From Halomonas sp. GT (GTDB taxonomy: Bacteria > Pseudomonadota > Gammaproteobacteria > Pseudomonadales > Halomonadaceae): a stretch of 64,000 nucleotides of DNA. The stretch lies in contig NZ_CP020562.1 in assembly GCF_002082565.1 (NCBI RefSeq), positions 992,001 through 1,056,000 on the forward strand. Direction: 5' to 3'. A program made the position numbers and the translations under genes. Shown here one piece after another: positions 33,951 through 44,435 of this stretch. How positions within the stretch are numbered: position 1 is the stretch's first letter; each line of letters begins with the position of its first letter. The notes beneath the pieces are model-generated. The model was given only the letters and a program-made list of their open reading frames with translations. It searched no databases and was not told the DNA's origin.

Positions 33951-35219
33951 ATGAAGAAGACGATTCACTCAGGTCGAGCGAGTCTAGTGACGCTGATAGC
34001 TGCATTGGCGCTAGCCGCATGCGGCCAGGAGCAGCCTCAGGAACAGCAGGCCGAACAGCAGGAAGCTCCACCGCATGCGGTAGAAGTAGCTGAAATAGCT
34101 CGTCAGGATATTCCTCTTGATAAATCCTATCCATCCCTGCTGCGCAGCGACAGTGAGGTCACACTTGTAGCGCGGGTAAACGGGTTTCTTGAAGAGCGCC
34201 ATTTTGAGCCAGGTCAACTGGTAGAGCAGGGTGATCGCCTTTACACCATTGAGCCAGACCTTTACCAAGCAACGGTCAACCAGCGTGAGGCTGACTTGCA
34301 AAGTGCGCGCGCTGAACTAGCCCGAGCTCAGCGCGATGCGCAGCGTTTTGAGCAATTGTTAAGCCAAAATTCGGTGAGTCGTCAGCAATATGATCAGGCA
34401 CTGGCTGACCAGCGTGTTGCCCAAGCTAATGTTGCTCAAGCAGACGCTGCGTTATCCAGCGCTAACCTTGATTTAGGGTACTCAAACGTTACGGCACCCG
34501 TGTCTGGCATGATCAGCTTAAGCCAGATAAACGTTGGTAATTTGGTGACGCCAGGAACTGAGTTAGCCACTATTACGCCGCTTGATCCTCTTGAAGTTCG
34601 TTTTCAACTACCTCAGCGCGATGCCTTTGAGTTGCGTCGACAACTGGGTGAGAGCGGTAACGCATCAGACATTACCGCGCGTTTAAGCGTGCCAGGACAG
34701 TATGGTGGTGACAGCACTGAGCTTGAAGGTCGTTTAAACTTCCTGGGTTCTCGTGTTGATACCGGTACTAGTACGGTTCAAGCGTCAGCAACGTTTGCGA
34801 ATCCTGATGGTGCTGTGTTGCCTGGTCAGTTCGTACGGGTTCGTATTGAAGGCTTGAAGCGTTTTGATGTGCTGGCGGTGCCGGAAATTGCTGTTACTCA
34901 GGGGCTGATGGGGCCGCAGGTCTTTATTGTTGATGATGAAAATAAAGCTCGCGAGCGTACGGTTCAACTCGGTGAAGTGGCTGGCCCATGGCAAATCATT
35001 CGTGATGGCCTTACCGCTGGTGAGCGTGTCATCGTAGGCGACCCCGCTGGTTTGGAGCCAGGAATGGCAATTGATCCTCAACCGTTTGAGGGTAGTGCTG
35101 CCGATATCGTTGAAGAGGCTGAGCAGGAAGACGCCCAGCAAGAAGCTGAGCAGGCAGAGGCAATGCAGGAAGGGGCAGCGGACGCACAGCCCGCTGAAGG
35201 GGAAGAGGGCGCGCAATAA
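33951..35219 (+). CDS. acrA: RND efflux periplasmic adaptor, AcrA/MexA family lipoprotein
   Basis: Membrane-fusion protein, 422 aa. Lipobox LAAC gives a lipidated Cys24. Lipoyl half-motifs around RVNGFLEERHFEPGQLVEQGDRLYTIEPDLYQA and SNVTAPVSGMISLSQINVGNLV flank an alpha-hairpin; beta-barrel and membrane-proximal domains follow. The last 35 residues are an unusual Glu/Gln/Ala-rich acidic tail. The start MKKTIHSGRA was taken as the lipoprotein start. The acrB ATG overlaps the stop (TAATG). Confidence 0.92.
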   Translation: MKKTIHSGRASLVTLIAALALAACGQEQPQEQQAEQQEAPPHAVEVAEIARQDIPLDKSYPSLLRSDSEVTLVARVNGFLEERHFEPGQLVEQGDRLYTIEPDLYQATVNQREADLQSARAELARAQRDAQRFEQLLSQNSVSRQQYDQALADQRVAQANVAQADAALSSANLDLGYSNVTAPVSGMISLSQINVGNLVTPGTELATITPLDPLEVRFQLPQRDAFELRRQLGESGNASDITARLSVPGQYGGDSTELEGRLNFLGSRVDTGTSTVQASATFANPDGAVLPGQFVRVRIEGLKRFDVLAVPEIAVTQGLMGPQVFIVDDENKARERTVQLGEVAGPWQIIRDGLTAGERVIVGDPAGLEPGMAIDPQPFEGSAADIVEEAEQEDAQQEAEQAEAMQEGAADAQPAEGEEGAQ

Positions 35220-38200
35220 TGAACTTTTCCAACTTCTTTATCAGCCGACCGATTTTCGCCACCGTTTTGGCGATTATCTTGACGCTGGTAGGTACGATGG
35301 CGATGCGAATACTGCCGATTGAGCAGTATCCCAGCGTTGTTCCCCCCACAGTGTCAGTGCAGGCCCAGTTCCCCGGTGCAGATGCTGAAACGGTTGCGCA
35401 AACTGTAGCTGCTCCGCTTGCTGAGGCTATCAATGGTGTTGAGGACATGCTTTACATGACCTCTAACAGCGCTGATAACGGTACCATGAGCCTGAGCGTG
35501 GCATTCAATATCGGCACGGATGGTGATATCAATACCATTAACGTGAACAACCGGGTGCAGGGCGCACTTTCGCAGTTACCCGAGGCAGTTCAGTCTCAAG
35601 GAGTGACGGTCGAATTACGCTCTGACTCTATTTTGATGCTTGTTGCCTTGACGTCACCCAGCGGTGACTACAACAAGATCTACATGCAGAACTATGCCAC
35701 GCTTAATATCTTGGATGAATTACGCCAAGTGCCAGGTGTAGGTAATGCCGAAGTACTGGGCGGCGGTGAGTTTGCGATGCGGGTATGGATGGACCCCGAT
35801 AAGCTGGCTCAGTACAACCTTACGCCAAGCGAAGTGGCCAGTGCTATTCGCGCGCAGAACACCGAGATTCCCGCGGGTAACTTAGCGGCAACGCCACAAA
35901 GCGAACCGCGCGCTTATACCTATACGATTACCGCCGGTGGGCGTTTGTCGGGCACTGATGATTTTCGCAATATCTTTCTACGCACCAATCCGGACGGTTC
36001 TTCGCTACGTTTAGAAGATGTGGCGCGTATTGAGCTGGGTGCCTCGTTTTATGGCGTGGATGCTCGTTTAAACGGCGCCACCATGACGCCCATTATTATT
36101 AACCAGCAGCCTGGTGCCAACGCATTGGAAACCGCTGATGCGGTACGCACCACCATGGAAGAGCTTTCCGGGCGTTTCCCGCCAGGGCTTGAGTATGTAA
36201 CGCCTTACGACACCACTCTGTTTATTGATGCATCTGTAGAAACCGTATTAAAGACCTTCATCGAAGCGTTCCTGATCGTTATCGTTATTCTGTTTATCTT
36301 CTTGCAGAACTGGCGTTTTACGGTCATTGCTATGTCGGTCGTGCCGGTGTCGGTTATCGGCACCTTTGCGGGCTTCTACTTATTTGGCTTCTCAATCAAC
36401 CTGCTAACGCTTTTCGCCCTGGTGTTATCGATAGGCATCGTGGTGGATGATGCGATTCTGGTGGTCGAGAACGTCGAGCGGGTACTGAGCGAAGAAGACG
36501 ATATCTCGGTACGTGATGCGACTATTCGCGCGATGAAAGAGGTGGGTGGTCCGGTTATTGCCACATCGCTGATTATGGCGGCGGTATTTGTGCCGGTGGC
36601 CTTCCTGGGTGGTTTTACCGGGCAAATTTATCAGCAGTTTGCGATTACTGTGGCAATATCGGTGGCGCTGTCAGCGTTGATGGCACTGACGTTCACCCCC
36701 GCGTTGTCAGCTATTTTCATTAAGCATAACCTGCATAAAACGAAACAGTCCGCGTTCCGGCGTGCTATTACCACGCCGCTGCGTCTGTTTGATCGCTTCT
36801 TCGCCGGTTTTACCGCCGTTTATATGTGGTTCGTGAAAAAATTGGTGCGCTTCTGGGTGTTAGCGCTCGCGCTAACCGTGGCGGTCGGTGCTGGTTCTTA
36901 CTGGCTCTACGCGAATACGCCTTCCACGCTAGTGCCGGAAACTGACCAAGGTATCGTGCTGGTCAGCGTTTCCTTGCCAGATGCTGCGTCACTTAGCCGA
37001 ACGCAAGCCTACATGGCCGAGCTCAGTTCACAGATAGAAGCCATTCCAGGCGTTGAGTACTCCTCTGCGGTCGCAGGTTATGACATTTTATCGAGTGCCG
37101 TTAATACGGCGCGTGGCATCATGTTTATCAACATGAAAACCTGGGCTGAACGAGACCTAACGGCAAATGAGTTAGTAGGCCGTATCATGCAGCTGGGTGC
37201 GAGTATTGATGGTGGTTCGGCAATGGCATTTAACGTGCCGCCGATAATGGGCCTCTCTACAACGGGCGGTTTCACTGGCTATTTGCAATCTTTTGAGGGC
37301 GCTTCCACACGTGAACTTTATGAAGCGTCATTACAAATTATGCAGGCAGCTAACCAACACCCGGCGCTGAGCCGAGTATTCTCGACATTTAATGTCAACG
37401 TGCCTTCTTACCGTGCGGAAATAGACCAGCAAAAAGCACTCAGTTACGGCGTTGCTCTTGAGAATATCAACTCTGCACTCGCCAATACCTTTGGTAATGG
37501 TTTTGTTAACTTCTTTAGCTATCAAAACCGCAATTTCCAGGTCTATCTACAGAACGAAGATGAATTCCGTAAAACACCGGATGATGTCAGCAGCGTTTAT
37601 GTGCGCGGCGGCAATGGTGAGCGCATTCCTCTTTCCGAGTTTGTAACGCTTGAACGCCAAACTGGTCCATCGGTAGTCTCCCGTTTCGGGGTTTATGCGG
37701 GTGCACAGTTCCAAGGCAACCCTGCGCCAGGTTACAGCTCTGCCCAGGCTATCGAAGCCATGGAGGAAGTGGTTCAAGAAACGTTAGGTAGAAACTGGGG
37801 CATGGGCTGGACAGGTACGGCGTACCAAGAGTCTAACCTTGGTAATACCGCCACGCTTGCCATCGTGTTTGGTATCTTGATGGTGTTCTTGATCCTTGCG
37901 GCACAGTATGAGAGTTGGTCGCTTCCTCTCGCGGTACTGACCGCAACGCCGTTCGCCTTCCTAGGAGGGATTGGTGGCATTGTGTTGCGCGGCCTGGACA
38001 CCAGTGTTTATGTCCAGATTGGGATGCTGGTGGTCGTTGGTTTGGCTGCTAAGAACGCGATATTAATTGTCGAGTTTGCTGAGATGCAGCGCAAAGAGCA
38101 GGGTAAATCGATTCGTGAAGCAGCGATTACCGCCGCGGAGCTTCGTTTCCGTCCTATCGTTATGACCTCGCTGGCCTTTATCTTCGGCACCTTGCCGTTG

Positions 38201-38410
38201 GCACTGGCCTCTGGCGCAAGTGATGTGAGCAGTCACCACATAGGTACCACCGTTGCGGTCGGTATGGCATCTGTTGCCGTGCTAGGAAGCCTGTTTATTC
38301 CAAGCTTCTACGCAATGATTGCCACGGTCTCCGATTGGCTCTATCGCAAACGCCACCCTGACCGGGATGGTAACAACGAGCAGGCAGCGCTAAGTCACGA
38401 CCAACCGTAA
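35219..38410 (+). CDS. acrB: RND multidrug efflux pump, AcrB/MexB (HAE-1) family
   Basis: Proton-driven inner-membrane transporter of 1063 aa with 12 helices and two large periplasmic loops. Starts MNFSNFFISRPIFATVLAIILTLVGTMAM; the proton-relay Asp pair is in VLSIGIVVDDAILVVENVERVL in TM4; GRPIAM-like loop LRFRPIVMTSLAFIFGTLPLALASGA and Lys in VVGLAAKNAILIVEFA (TM10) are conserved. Translationally coupled to acrA. Substrates likely hydrophobic drugs or dyes, by family. Confidence 0.95.
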   Translation: MNFSNFFISRPIFATVLAIILTLVGTMAMRILPIEQYPSVVPPTVSVQAQFPGADAETVAQTVAAPLAEAINGVEDMLYMTSNSADNGTMSLSVAFNIGTDGDINTINVNNRVQGALSQLPEAVQSQGVTVELRSDSILMLVALTSPSGDYNKIYMQNYATLNILDELRQVPGVGNAEVLGGGEFAMRVWMDPDKLAQYNLTPSEVASAIRAQNTEIPAGNLAATPQSEPRAYTYTITAGGRLSGTDDFRNIFLRTNPDGSSLRLEDVARIELGASFYGVDARLNGATMTPIIINQQPGANALETADAVRTTMEELSGRFPPGLEYVTPYDTTLFIDASVETVLKTFIEAFLIVIVILFIFLQNWRFTVIAMSVVPVSVIGTFAGFYLFGFSINLLTLFALVLSIGIVVDDAILVVENVERVLSEEDDISVRDATIRAMKEVGGPVIATSLIMAAVFVPVAFLGGFTGQIYQQFAITVAISVALSALMALTFTPALSAIFIKHNLHKTKQSAFRRAITTPLRLFDRFFAGFTAVYMWFVKKLVRFWVLALALTVAVGAGSYWLYANTPSTLVPETDQGIVLVSVSLPDAASLSRTQAYMAELSSQIEAIPGVEYSSAVAGYDILSSAVNTARGIMFINMKTWAERDLTANELVGRIMQLGASIDGGSAMAFNVPPIMGLSTTGGFTGYLQSFEGASTRELYEASLQIMQAANQHPALSRVFSTFNVNVPSYRAEIDQQKALSYGVALENINSALANTFGNGFVNFFSYQNRNFQVYLQNEDEFRKTPDDVSSVYVRGGNGERIPLSEFVTLERQTGPSVVSRFGVYAGAQFQGNPAPGYSSAQAIEAMEEVVQETLGRNWGMGWTGTAYQESNLGNTATLAIVFGILMVFLILAAQYESWSLPLAVLTATPFAFLGGIGGIVLRGLDTSVYVQIGMLVVVGLAAKNAILIVEFAEMQRKEQGKSIREAAITAAELRFRPIVMTSLAFIFGTLPLALASGASDVSSHHIGTTVAVGMASVAVLGSLFIPSFYAMIATVSDWLYRKRHPDRDGNNEQAALSHDQP

Positions 38411-38431
38411 CGCTGTTTAGCGACTTGCTAG

Positions 38432-38464
38432 CGGGCACCCTGTTTTCAGGGTGCCCGTTTTTTT
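38432..38464 (+). terminator. Rho-independent terminator of tolC-acrAB
   Basis: Perfect stem CGGGCACCCTG / CAGGGTGCCCG, 4-nt loop and a run of seven T, 21 bp after the acrB stop. Confidence 0.95.
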
Positions 38465-38614
38465 GAATGTGTTATCTCTGTTATTTCCGATGCTTGTAAT
38501 AAATACTGCTGCTTAGGCGGATTTTTATATTAATTATTTATGGTTTTAAGCGTTTAGTGAGTTTTTTAAACTACACTTAATTGATAGTGGCTACCCAGAA
38601 AAGGATATCTATCA

Positions 38615-40636
38615 ATGAGTAAATCTAACGCCTCAACAGCATCTGGTTCAACGCTAAAAGCCCATATTGATGCACTAGAGAGGCAGCCTCTCGATATTGC
38701 GCCAGACGCCTCATCAAGACACTTACACAACGGTGTCGACACGCCATTTCCACCCGCCGATCTGCATGGCAGCTACACCAACAATCGCCCGCTTCCAACC
38801 GACGGTATTGAGGGGCGTCATGCCTGGATCGTTGGCGGCGGCATTGCAGGGTTGTCTGCTGCCTTCTTCCTTATTCGTGACGGCCACATGCCGGCTGGCA
38901 ATATCACTTTCCTAGAGGAGCAGAGCATAGAAGGTGGCTCGCTGGATGGTGCTGGCAACGCGGAAGAAGGCTATATCGTGCGTGGAGGTCGTGAAATGGA
39001 GATGACCTACCAGAATTTCTGGGACGTCTTCTCGGAAATACCGGCTCTGGAGTTACCGCCACCATTTACGGTGCTAGATGAGTACCGCATCGTGAATGAC
39101 GCCGACAAAAACTGGTCAAAAGCGCGCCTGTTGGAAAAGCAGGGTCAGATCAAAGACTTTTCCACCATGAACCTCTCCAAACGCCAGCAGTTGGAAGTCG
39201 TCAAGCTTCTGCTAGCGCGCAAAGAGGATCTGGATGATGTCACGGTAGAGCAGTGGTTCAGTGAGGGATTCCTGGAAACTAATTTCTATACCTTCTGGCG
39301 CACGATGTTTGCCTTTCAAAACTGGCATTCAGTACTCGAAATGAAGCTTTACATGCATCGCTTTTTGCACTTGATGGATGGGCTTAACGACATGACGTCA
39401 CTGGTGTTTCCAAAGTACAACCAGTACGACAGTTTTGTTCGACCACTGATGAGTTGGCTGAAGAATCAGGGGGTGAAGGTTGAGTACGACACGGTTGTCG
39501 AAAATTTAGACATGGAGACTCTGGAAGGCGGCAGGAGAACCGTCACCACGATTCAGTGCCATGGCAGTAACGGCGGTAAAACTATCCCGATCGGCCCCCG
39601 CGACTTGGTGTTTGTCACCACTGGTTCGATGACCGAAGATACTGCTTATGGCGATGATGACACCGTTCCACAGTTGAAAGACAACGTGCAGACTGGCGAG
39701 GGATCAGGCTGGCAACTGTGGAAGAATCTCGCAGAAAAATCCGATATCTTCGGGAAGCCAGAAAAGTTCTGCGGAGACGTTCCACGCTCTACCTGGGAGT
39801 CAGTAACGCTTACCTGTAAGCCTTCGCCTCTGATGGATAAACTTAAAGAACTGTCGGTTAATGATCCTTATTCAGGATTCACGGCTACAGGCGGGATTAT
39901 CACCTTTACAGACTCTTCCTGGTTAATGAGCTTTACCTGTAATCGCCAGCCACACTTCCCCGACCAGCCCGATGATGTGATTGTGCTATGGACATACGCA
40001 TTGTTGATGGACAAGCCCGGCGATTATGTCAAAAAGCCAATGCCTGAGTGCACTGGGAAAGAAGTGCTGACCGAGATGTGCTATCACCTTGGCTTGATTG
40101 ATCAGCTCGACACCATACTGGCTGCCACCAAAACACGTATCGCGCTAATGCCTTATATCACCGCTCAATTCATGCCAAGAGCCAAGGGGGATCGCCCCCG
40201 CGTAGTGCCTGAAGGTTGCACCAACCTTGCCTGCATGGGGCAGTTTGTAGAAACTCATAACGATGTCGTGTTCACACTGGAAAGCTCGGTAAGGACTGCC
40301 CGTATGGGTGTTTATAGCTTACTAGGGCTAAAGAAGCAGGTGCCTGACATTTATCCTGGTCAATACGATGTGCGTCGCTTGCTGCGGGCAACTCGCACTT
40401 TGAACAGTGACGAAGCATTTTTGGGTGAAGGCGTTTTACGGCGTATTCTGGGGGGAACCTACTTCGAGAATATCCTGCCGCTTGGCCGAGAAGAAATCCC
40501 TGACGATCTTCGCAATCATGGGCTGTTTGAGCATCAGCTTCAGGCTGTTCGTAGTTTGTTGGGCGAAAACCATACCCTTGATGAAGTTAAAAGCCAGTTG
40601 CAAGCATTAAGGGATAAGTTGCGAGGGCGTCGCTGA
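38615..40636 (+). CDS. ohyA: Oleate hydratase
   Basis: FAD-dependent enzyme adding water to the cis-9 double bond of oleate to give 10-hydroxystearate. 673 aa, slightly longer than the usual 570-650. FAD Rossmann motif [23 protein letters not shown] (71-93), the RGGREME motif (123-129) that carries the catalytic Glu region, [14 protein letters not shown], and C-terminal [28 protein letters not shown]. The protein may detoxify unsaturated fatty acids at the membrane. It stands alone between efflux genes and a membrane protein gene. Confidence 0.94.
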   Translation: MSKSNASTASGSTLKAHIDALERQPLDIAPDASSRHLHNGVDTPFPPADLHGSYTNNRPLPTDGIEGRHAWIVGGGIAGLSAAFFLIRDGHMPAGNITFLEEQSIEGGSLDGAGNAEEGYIVRGGREMEMTYQNFWDVFSEIPALELPPPFTVLDEYRIVNDADKNWSKARLLEKQGQIKDFSTMNLSKRQQLEVVKLLLARKEDLDDVTVEQWFSEGFLETNFYTFWRTMFAFQNWHSVLEMKLYMHRFLHLMDGLNDMTSLVFPKYNQYDSFVRPLMSWLKNQGVKVEYDTVVENLDMETLEGGRRTVTTIQCHGSNGGKTIPIGPRDLVFVTTGSMTEDTAYGDDDTVPQLKDNVQTGEGSGWQLWKNLAEKSDIFGKPEKFCGDVPRSTWESVTLTCKPSPLMDKLKELSVNDPYSGFTATGGIITFTDSSWLMSFTCNRQPHFPDQPDDVIVLWTYALLMDKPGDYVKKPMPECTGKEVLTEMCYHLGLIDQLDTILAATKTRIALMPYITAQFMPRAKGDRPRVVPEGCTNLACMGQFVETHNDVVFTLESSVRTARMGVYSLLGLKKQVPDIYPGQYDVRRLLRATRTLNSDEAFLGEGVLRRILGGTYFENILPLGREEIPDDLRNHGLFEHQLQAVRSLLGENHTLDEVKSQLQALRDKLRGRR

Positions 40637-40883
40637 TTTAAAATAATTCATTTCAGTTAATGAGCTGCCTCAGCCTGTCGTCACATACGCGCGGTTAAGT
40701 TGAGGCAGTTTTCGTACAATGCGCAGTCTTAGCTTTTTGTCGATAAGTGATGAGAGTCAAGTTAGATAAACACATAAACGCGTAAGGTGGTCTACGCTAA
40801 AAGAGACCCTGTTTTTAGCTTGTGCTAATAAATATAACGTCAAGCGAAAACATCACCAGGCTTTGTCTGGAGGAGAACACGCC

Positions 40884-41561
40884 ATGATGCAATCACTTGT
40901 TTCCGCCGTACTGCAATTTCCAACAGTTGTTTTTACCTTCTTGTTGGCTTTGATAGCGCTCTACTGGTTACTGGTGCTGGTCAGGCTTGCGCCGTTGGAG
41001 CTATTTGAGCGCGATAGTCTACGCGACGATCATATGGCCAGTACACTGGTATCACTCGGCTTTGCAGGTGTGCCTGCCACGCTTGCATTAAGCTTCTTGG
41101 TACTGTTTGCGGGTGCTATTTCGTTGGCTATTGAGTTATTAGTCCTCCGCTGGTTATCGCTGGGTATGTTGAGGGTGCCTGTCGGTGTGCTCGTGCTGTG
41201 GATCTCATTTGCGGTTGCGTCCCCAGTTGCGGCAGCCGTGTGCCATTCATTACAACGCGCGCTTCATCGCTATCAGCCGTTCAAACGTCGCTGTTTATTA
41301 GGCGCTACTGTCGTTGTTTCAGAACGTCAAAATGATGAATATGCATCTGCTCAGCTGGAAAACGAACCCAGCAGCGCAGTCAAATTGCATTGCAAAGCGG
41401 GAGACTGTCCGCAAGCTGGCGAGCGGCGGGTGCTTGTGAAGTATCTTGCTAGCGAAGGCGCGTATCGCAGTGTGCTTGAGCAACAATATCTTGATACGCG
41501 CGTTCGCGTAAATAAGCTTCGCTTGCATCGCAAGCATCATTCGAACGGCTATTCCACCTAG
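40884..41561 (+). CDS. Hypothetical membrane protein, YqiJ-like layout
   Basis: A 225-aa protein not firmly recognised. Three or four hydrophobic segments (about 9-31, 53-83, 96-125) are followed by a soluble C-terminal part of about 95 residues. The layout of an N-terminal helix, a paired membrane block and a small C-terminal beta domain resembles E. coli YqiJ (often next to flotillin YqiK), but sequence similarity cannot be shown by eye and no flotillin gene is adjacent. Start at ATGATG with GGAGGAG 9 bases upstream. Two Cys occur in CKAGDCPQAGE. Confidence 0.55.
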   Translation: MMQSLVSAVLQFPTVVFTFLLALIALYWLLVLVRLAPLELFERDSLRDDHMASTLVSLGFAGVPATLALSFLVLFAGAISLAIELLVLRWLSLGMLRVPVGVLVLWISFAVASPVAAAVCHSLQRALHRYQPFKRRCLLGATVVVSERQNDEYASAQLENEPSSAVKLHCKAGDCPQAGERRVLVKYLASEGAYRSVLEQQYLDTRVRVNKLRLHRKHHSNGYST

Positions 41562-41587
41562 CGAATGTTGTCTAGCCAACGTATTGT

Positions 41588-42520
41588 CTAGCCAAATAGG
41601 CGCCGCCACTGCTTAATGAACCACTGGCCAATAGGATGCGAAGGAGAGGAGGCGCTTGTTGGGTTGCTGTGGGGGAAAGCGCTTAGTGGCGTGTCGAGAA
41701 ACTGACGAAGCGGTGTTACTTGTTCGGAATGATTGAGCATAGGAGCATGGCCACAGCCTGGTGCGGTGAAAGTGACTAAGCCGGGTTGCACCTCTTTCAT
41801 ACGTGGCAGCGTTTCGGCATCCAGTAACGTTGATTCGGCACCTCGAATCACCATCACTGGGCAGTGAATATTTGCCCAATCTGCCCATGTGTCTCGCGGT
41901 GTGTCATGGATGAATTGCTCGCCAATACGAGGGTCGAAGTGATAGGTCCAGCTACCATCAGGGAGGCGTCGTGCGCTTCCTAATGCCAGTGCTCGCCATT
42001 CATCATCGGTGGTAATTCCAAAGCTTGCGTAGTGCTGTGTCAGCTCTTTTTGTAGGTCTACAAAGCTCGTAAAGCGGTGGGTTAGGCTGAAATAACTGGA
42101 GAGCGCGATTAGGCCGTCTTTATTCAACTCAGGCCCAACATCGTTCAGAATAAGCCTAGAAATCCGATGTTGATGTGTTTTGTCAGCAGCCAGCAGCATG
42201 CCTAATAGCCCGCCCATGGAAGTGCCCAGCCAGTCGACCTGCTTTAATTGAAAATGATCTAGTACGCCTATCGCCACGGTCATGTAGTGGCTGTAGAGAT
42301 AATCGTGGGCAGGAAACAGTGACCAACTGGAAAGGCCGCGCCCGGGCGTATCTGGTGCAAGAATACGCCATTCGCTGCCCAGTTGATGGGCTAGGGCTTC
42401 GAAATCACCGCCGTGGCGCGCAAGGCCATGCCATGCCATCAGCGTGCGGGGGGCGTCGGGATTCCAAATGCGCACAGCGATATCAAGTTCGCGGATACGA
42501 ACAAATTCCAATGCATCCAT
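41588..42520 (-). CDS. Alpha/beta-hydrolase fold protein
   Basis: A 310-aa hydrolase: oxyanion HG in MAWHGLARHGGDFEALA, nucleophile elbow GTSMGG (Ser), acid in the VMVIRGAESTLLDAETL region and His in TAPGCGHAPMLNHSEQV. The C-terminus is a basic tail after residue 280. Substrate unknown. It ends just before the 3' end of the membrane protein gene (convergent) and starts 62 bp from the TetR gene stop on the same strand. Confidence 0.87.
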   Translation of the reverse strand: MDALEFVRIRELDIAVRIWNPDAPRTLMAWHGLARHGGDFEALAHQLGSEWRILAPDTPGRGLSSWSLFPAHDYLYSHYMTVAIGVLDHFQLKQVDWLGTSMGGLLGMLLAADKTHQHRISRLILNDVGPELNKDGLIALSSYFSLTHRFTSFVDLQKELTQHYASFGITTDDEWRALALGSARRLPDGSWTYHFDPRIGEQFIHDTPRDTWADWANIHCPVMVIRGAESTLLDAETLPRMKEVQPGLVTFTAPGCGHAPMLNHSEQVTPLRQFLDTPLSAFPHSNPTSASSPSHPIGQWFIKQWRRLFG

Positions 42521-42582
42521 AAAATTATCCTATGCTGACAATCCGCTCAGTATAGGTGTATTGCTGCATTGCAGCGAGATGG

Positions 42583-43194
42583 TTAGCGCTTCATCATGGT
42601 GATTAATGTATCGATGAGCTCACCGCCGCGTTCGCGCAATGAAAAAGATTCTGGATTTCGCAGCCAGTCATGAAACAAGCCACCCAGTGCTGCCTGCATA
42701 AGCCGCGTTGCCACCTCAGGGGTTAAATCAGCGCGTAGCAACTGCTGCTGTTGGGCCAGTTGAAATACCGACAGCATTTCATCAAAACACTCGTCTGCAA
42801 TCTCGTCCTGCATCTGAATCGGGTTGATATCGCTAAAGAATTCACAGCGGTGTAAAAGAATCGATAAAATTCGCTGATGGGATGGCTGCTCCATGCGGTT
42901 TAGGCCAGCATGGCAGGCAAGTTGTATGGCAGTGAGTGGTGAGATAGTCGGGTCGGCGTTATTTACCTCTTCCATTAGCGACTGGAAGGGCATGCGCACA
43001 CGCTCCACTAGCGCCATAAAGAGGTCGCCTTTATTTTTAAAATGCCAATATACGGCACCGCGCGTTAGGTCAGCATGACGAGCAATTTGCTCCAGCGATG
43101 TGCGAGCTACGCCTTTTGCGAAAAACACCTCTTCAGCCGCATCCAACAGCGCTTCGCGAGTTGCAGCAGCTTCCGCTTTGGTTTTTCTTGCCAT
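42583..43194 (-). CDS. acrR: TetR-family repressor, AcrR-like
   Basis: A 203-aa repressor: HTH (REALLDAAEEVFFAKGVARTSLEQIARHADLTRGAVYWHFKNKGDLFMALVERV), matching AcrR/TtgR of RND pumps, and a ligand-binding helical domain. Upstream is CATACA-N4-TGAATGTA (43259-43276, read on the minus strand), shared with the tolC promoter, so it probably represses both itself and tolC-acrAB 9 kb away. The symbol is by inferred function. Confidence 0.85.
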   Translation of the reverse strand: MARKTKAEAAATREALLDAAEEVFFAKGVARTSLEQIARHADLTRGAVYWHFKNKGDLFMALVERVRMPFQSLMEEVNNADPTISPLTAIQLACHAGLNRMEQPSHQRILSILLHRCEFFSDINPIQMQDEIADECFDEMLSVFQLAQQQQLLRADLTPEVATRLMQAALGGLFHDWLRNPESFSLRERGGELIDTLITMMKR

Positions 43195-43258
43195 ATAAAA
43201 ACGTAACCTCAGTAAGCGACACGTGATAAGCCCATTTTATCTTATGTGCACCACTTTT

Positions 43259-43276
43259 TACATTCAAAACTGTATG
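43259..43276 (-). promoter_or_regulatory. AcrR-like operator upstream of the TetR gene
   Basis: Minus-strand CATACAGTTTTGAATGTA, 14 of 18 positions equal to the tolC site at 32292-32309, and sharing CATACA and TGAATGTA with the E. coli acrAB operator. It is 65 bp upstream of the tetR start. Confidence 0.75.
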
Positions 43277-43403
43277 GTTAATTGCTTTAGCTCATAACGT
43301 GGGTTAACAAATTCGTCATTTGTCGGTAAAAAGCGTATAAGATTTATTTGGAAACGCCGTTTCGAAACGAAACCGTCATTACGCACGCTATAGGAATTTC
43401 AGC

Positions 43404-44435
43404 ATGGCGCGAGCTCCTTTTACCCTGGCCGGGCACACTGTGATGCCCGGCCAGCGCTTACAAATTGATGTGCCCGTGGCACGTTTATATACCCATACTC
43501 AGCTTCATATTCCGGTTGAAGTCGTGCATGGGCGTAAAGACGGCCCGGTCATGCTGGTGTGTGGTGGAATTCATGGCGATGAAATTAATGGGGTCGAAAT
43601 TGTTCGTCGCTTGCTGCGTTCTAAAGCAATCAATAGCTTGCGTGGCACGTTAATCGCTGTGCCCGTCGTCAATGTCTTCGGTTTTTTACAGCAAACGCGC
43701 TATTTACCAGACCGCCGCGACTTGAACCGCTGTTTTCCGGGCAGTGAAAAGGGCTCGTTAGGTGGGCGGATTGCCGCGCTATTCCGCGATGAAATTGTCG
43801 ATCACGCCACGCATATTATCGATTTGCATACCGGTGCTATTCACCGTACCAACCTTCCGCAAATTCGTGCTCAGTTGCAGCCTGGCAGTGAAACTGAGCG
43901 CATGGCTGATGCGTTTGGTGCTCCCGTGGTGCTCAATGCAGAGCTTCGTGAAGGTAGCCTGCGCCACTATGCTCAAAATCGTGGCATTCCGGTGCTTACT
44001 TATGAAGCCGGTGAGGCGCTACGTTTTGATGAGTGGGCAATTGCCCCCGGCGTGCGTGGTGTTTTACGAGTGATGCGACGTTTAGGCATGCTAGCGGGCG
44101 AGCAGCGTCGCCGCTCGCCAATGCCTGCGGAACTTGCCAATGGTTCTAGCTGGGCGAGGGCACCTATCGACGGCATCTTACGACCCAAAGTGCGTCTAGG
44201 CGCTCGGGTAGCAAAAGGCGAGGTGCTCGGTAAAGTAGCAGACCCCTTCGGTAATGATGAAGGTGAAGTGCTTTCTATGGCCGACGGCATTGTTATTGGT
44301 ATGAGCCGTCTACCGCTAGCGAACGAAGGTGAAGCGCTTTATCACATTGCCCGTTTTGATGAGATTGAAGAAGCTGAGACGGCGATTGAGAATTTTCAAT
44401 CAAGCCTGACGCCTCAGCCTGATGCGATGTATTGA
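43404..44435 (+). CDS. Succinylglutamate desuccinylase/aspartoacylase family protein
   Basis: Zinc carboxypeptidase-fold amidohydrolase of 343 aa. Zinc ligands His and Glu lie in GGIHGDEINGVEIVRRLL and His in HIIDLHTG; RDLNRCFPG and TYEAGEALRFDE are conserved. Relatives remove acyl groups from acyl-amino acids. A C-terminal barrel-sandwich-like part (APIDGILRPKVRLGARVAKGEVLGKVADPFG) resembles the family's AstE-associated extension. Substrate unknown. Seven tandem 13-bp repeats start directly after the stop codon. Confidence 0.88.
   Translation: MARAPFTLAGHTVMPGQRLQIDVPVARLYTHTQLHIPVEVVHGRKDGPVMLVCGGIHGDEINGVEIVRRLLRSKAINSLRGTLIAVPVVNVFGFLQQTRYLPDRRDLNRCFPGSEKGSLGGRIAALFRDEIVDHATHIIDLHTGAIHRTNLPQIRAQLQPGSETERMADAFGAPVVLNAELREGSLRHYAQNRGIPVLTYEAGEALRFDEWAIAPGVRGVLRVMRRLGMLAGEQRRRSPMPAELANGSSWARAPIDGILRPKVRLGARVAKGEVLGKVADPFGNDEGEVLSMADGIVIGMSRLPLANEGEALYHIARFDEIEEAETAIENFQSSLTPQPDAMY

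Noticed and set aside
41588..42582. Alpha/beta hydrolase as part of the TetR operon
   Set aside because: The 62-bp gap is compatible with an operon, but neither function nor shared sites support it; kept as separate.
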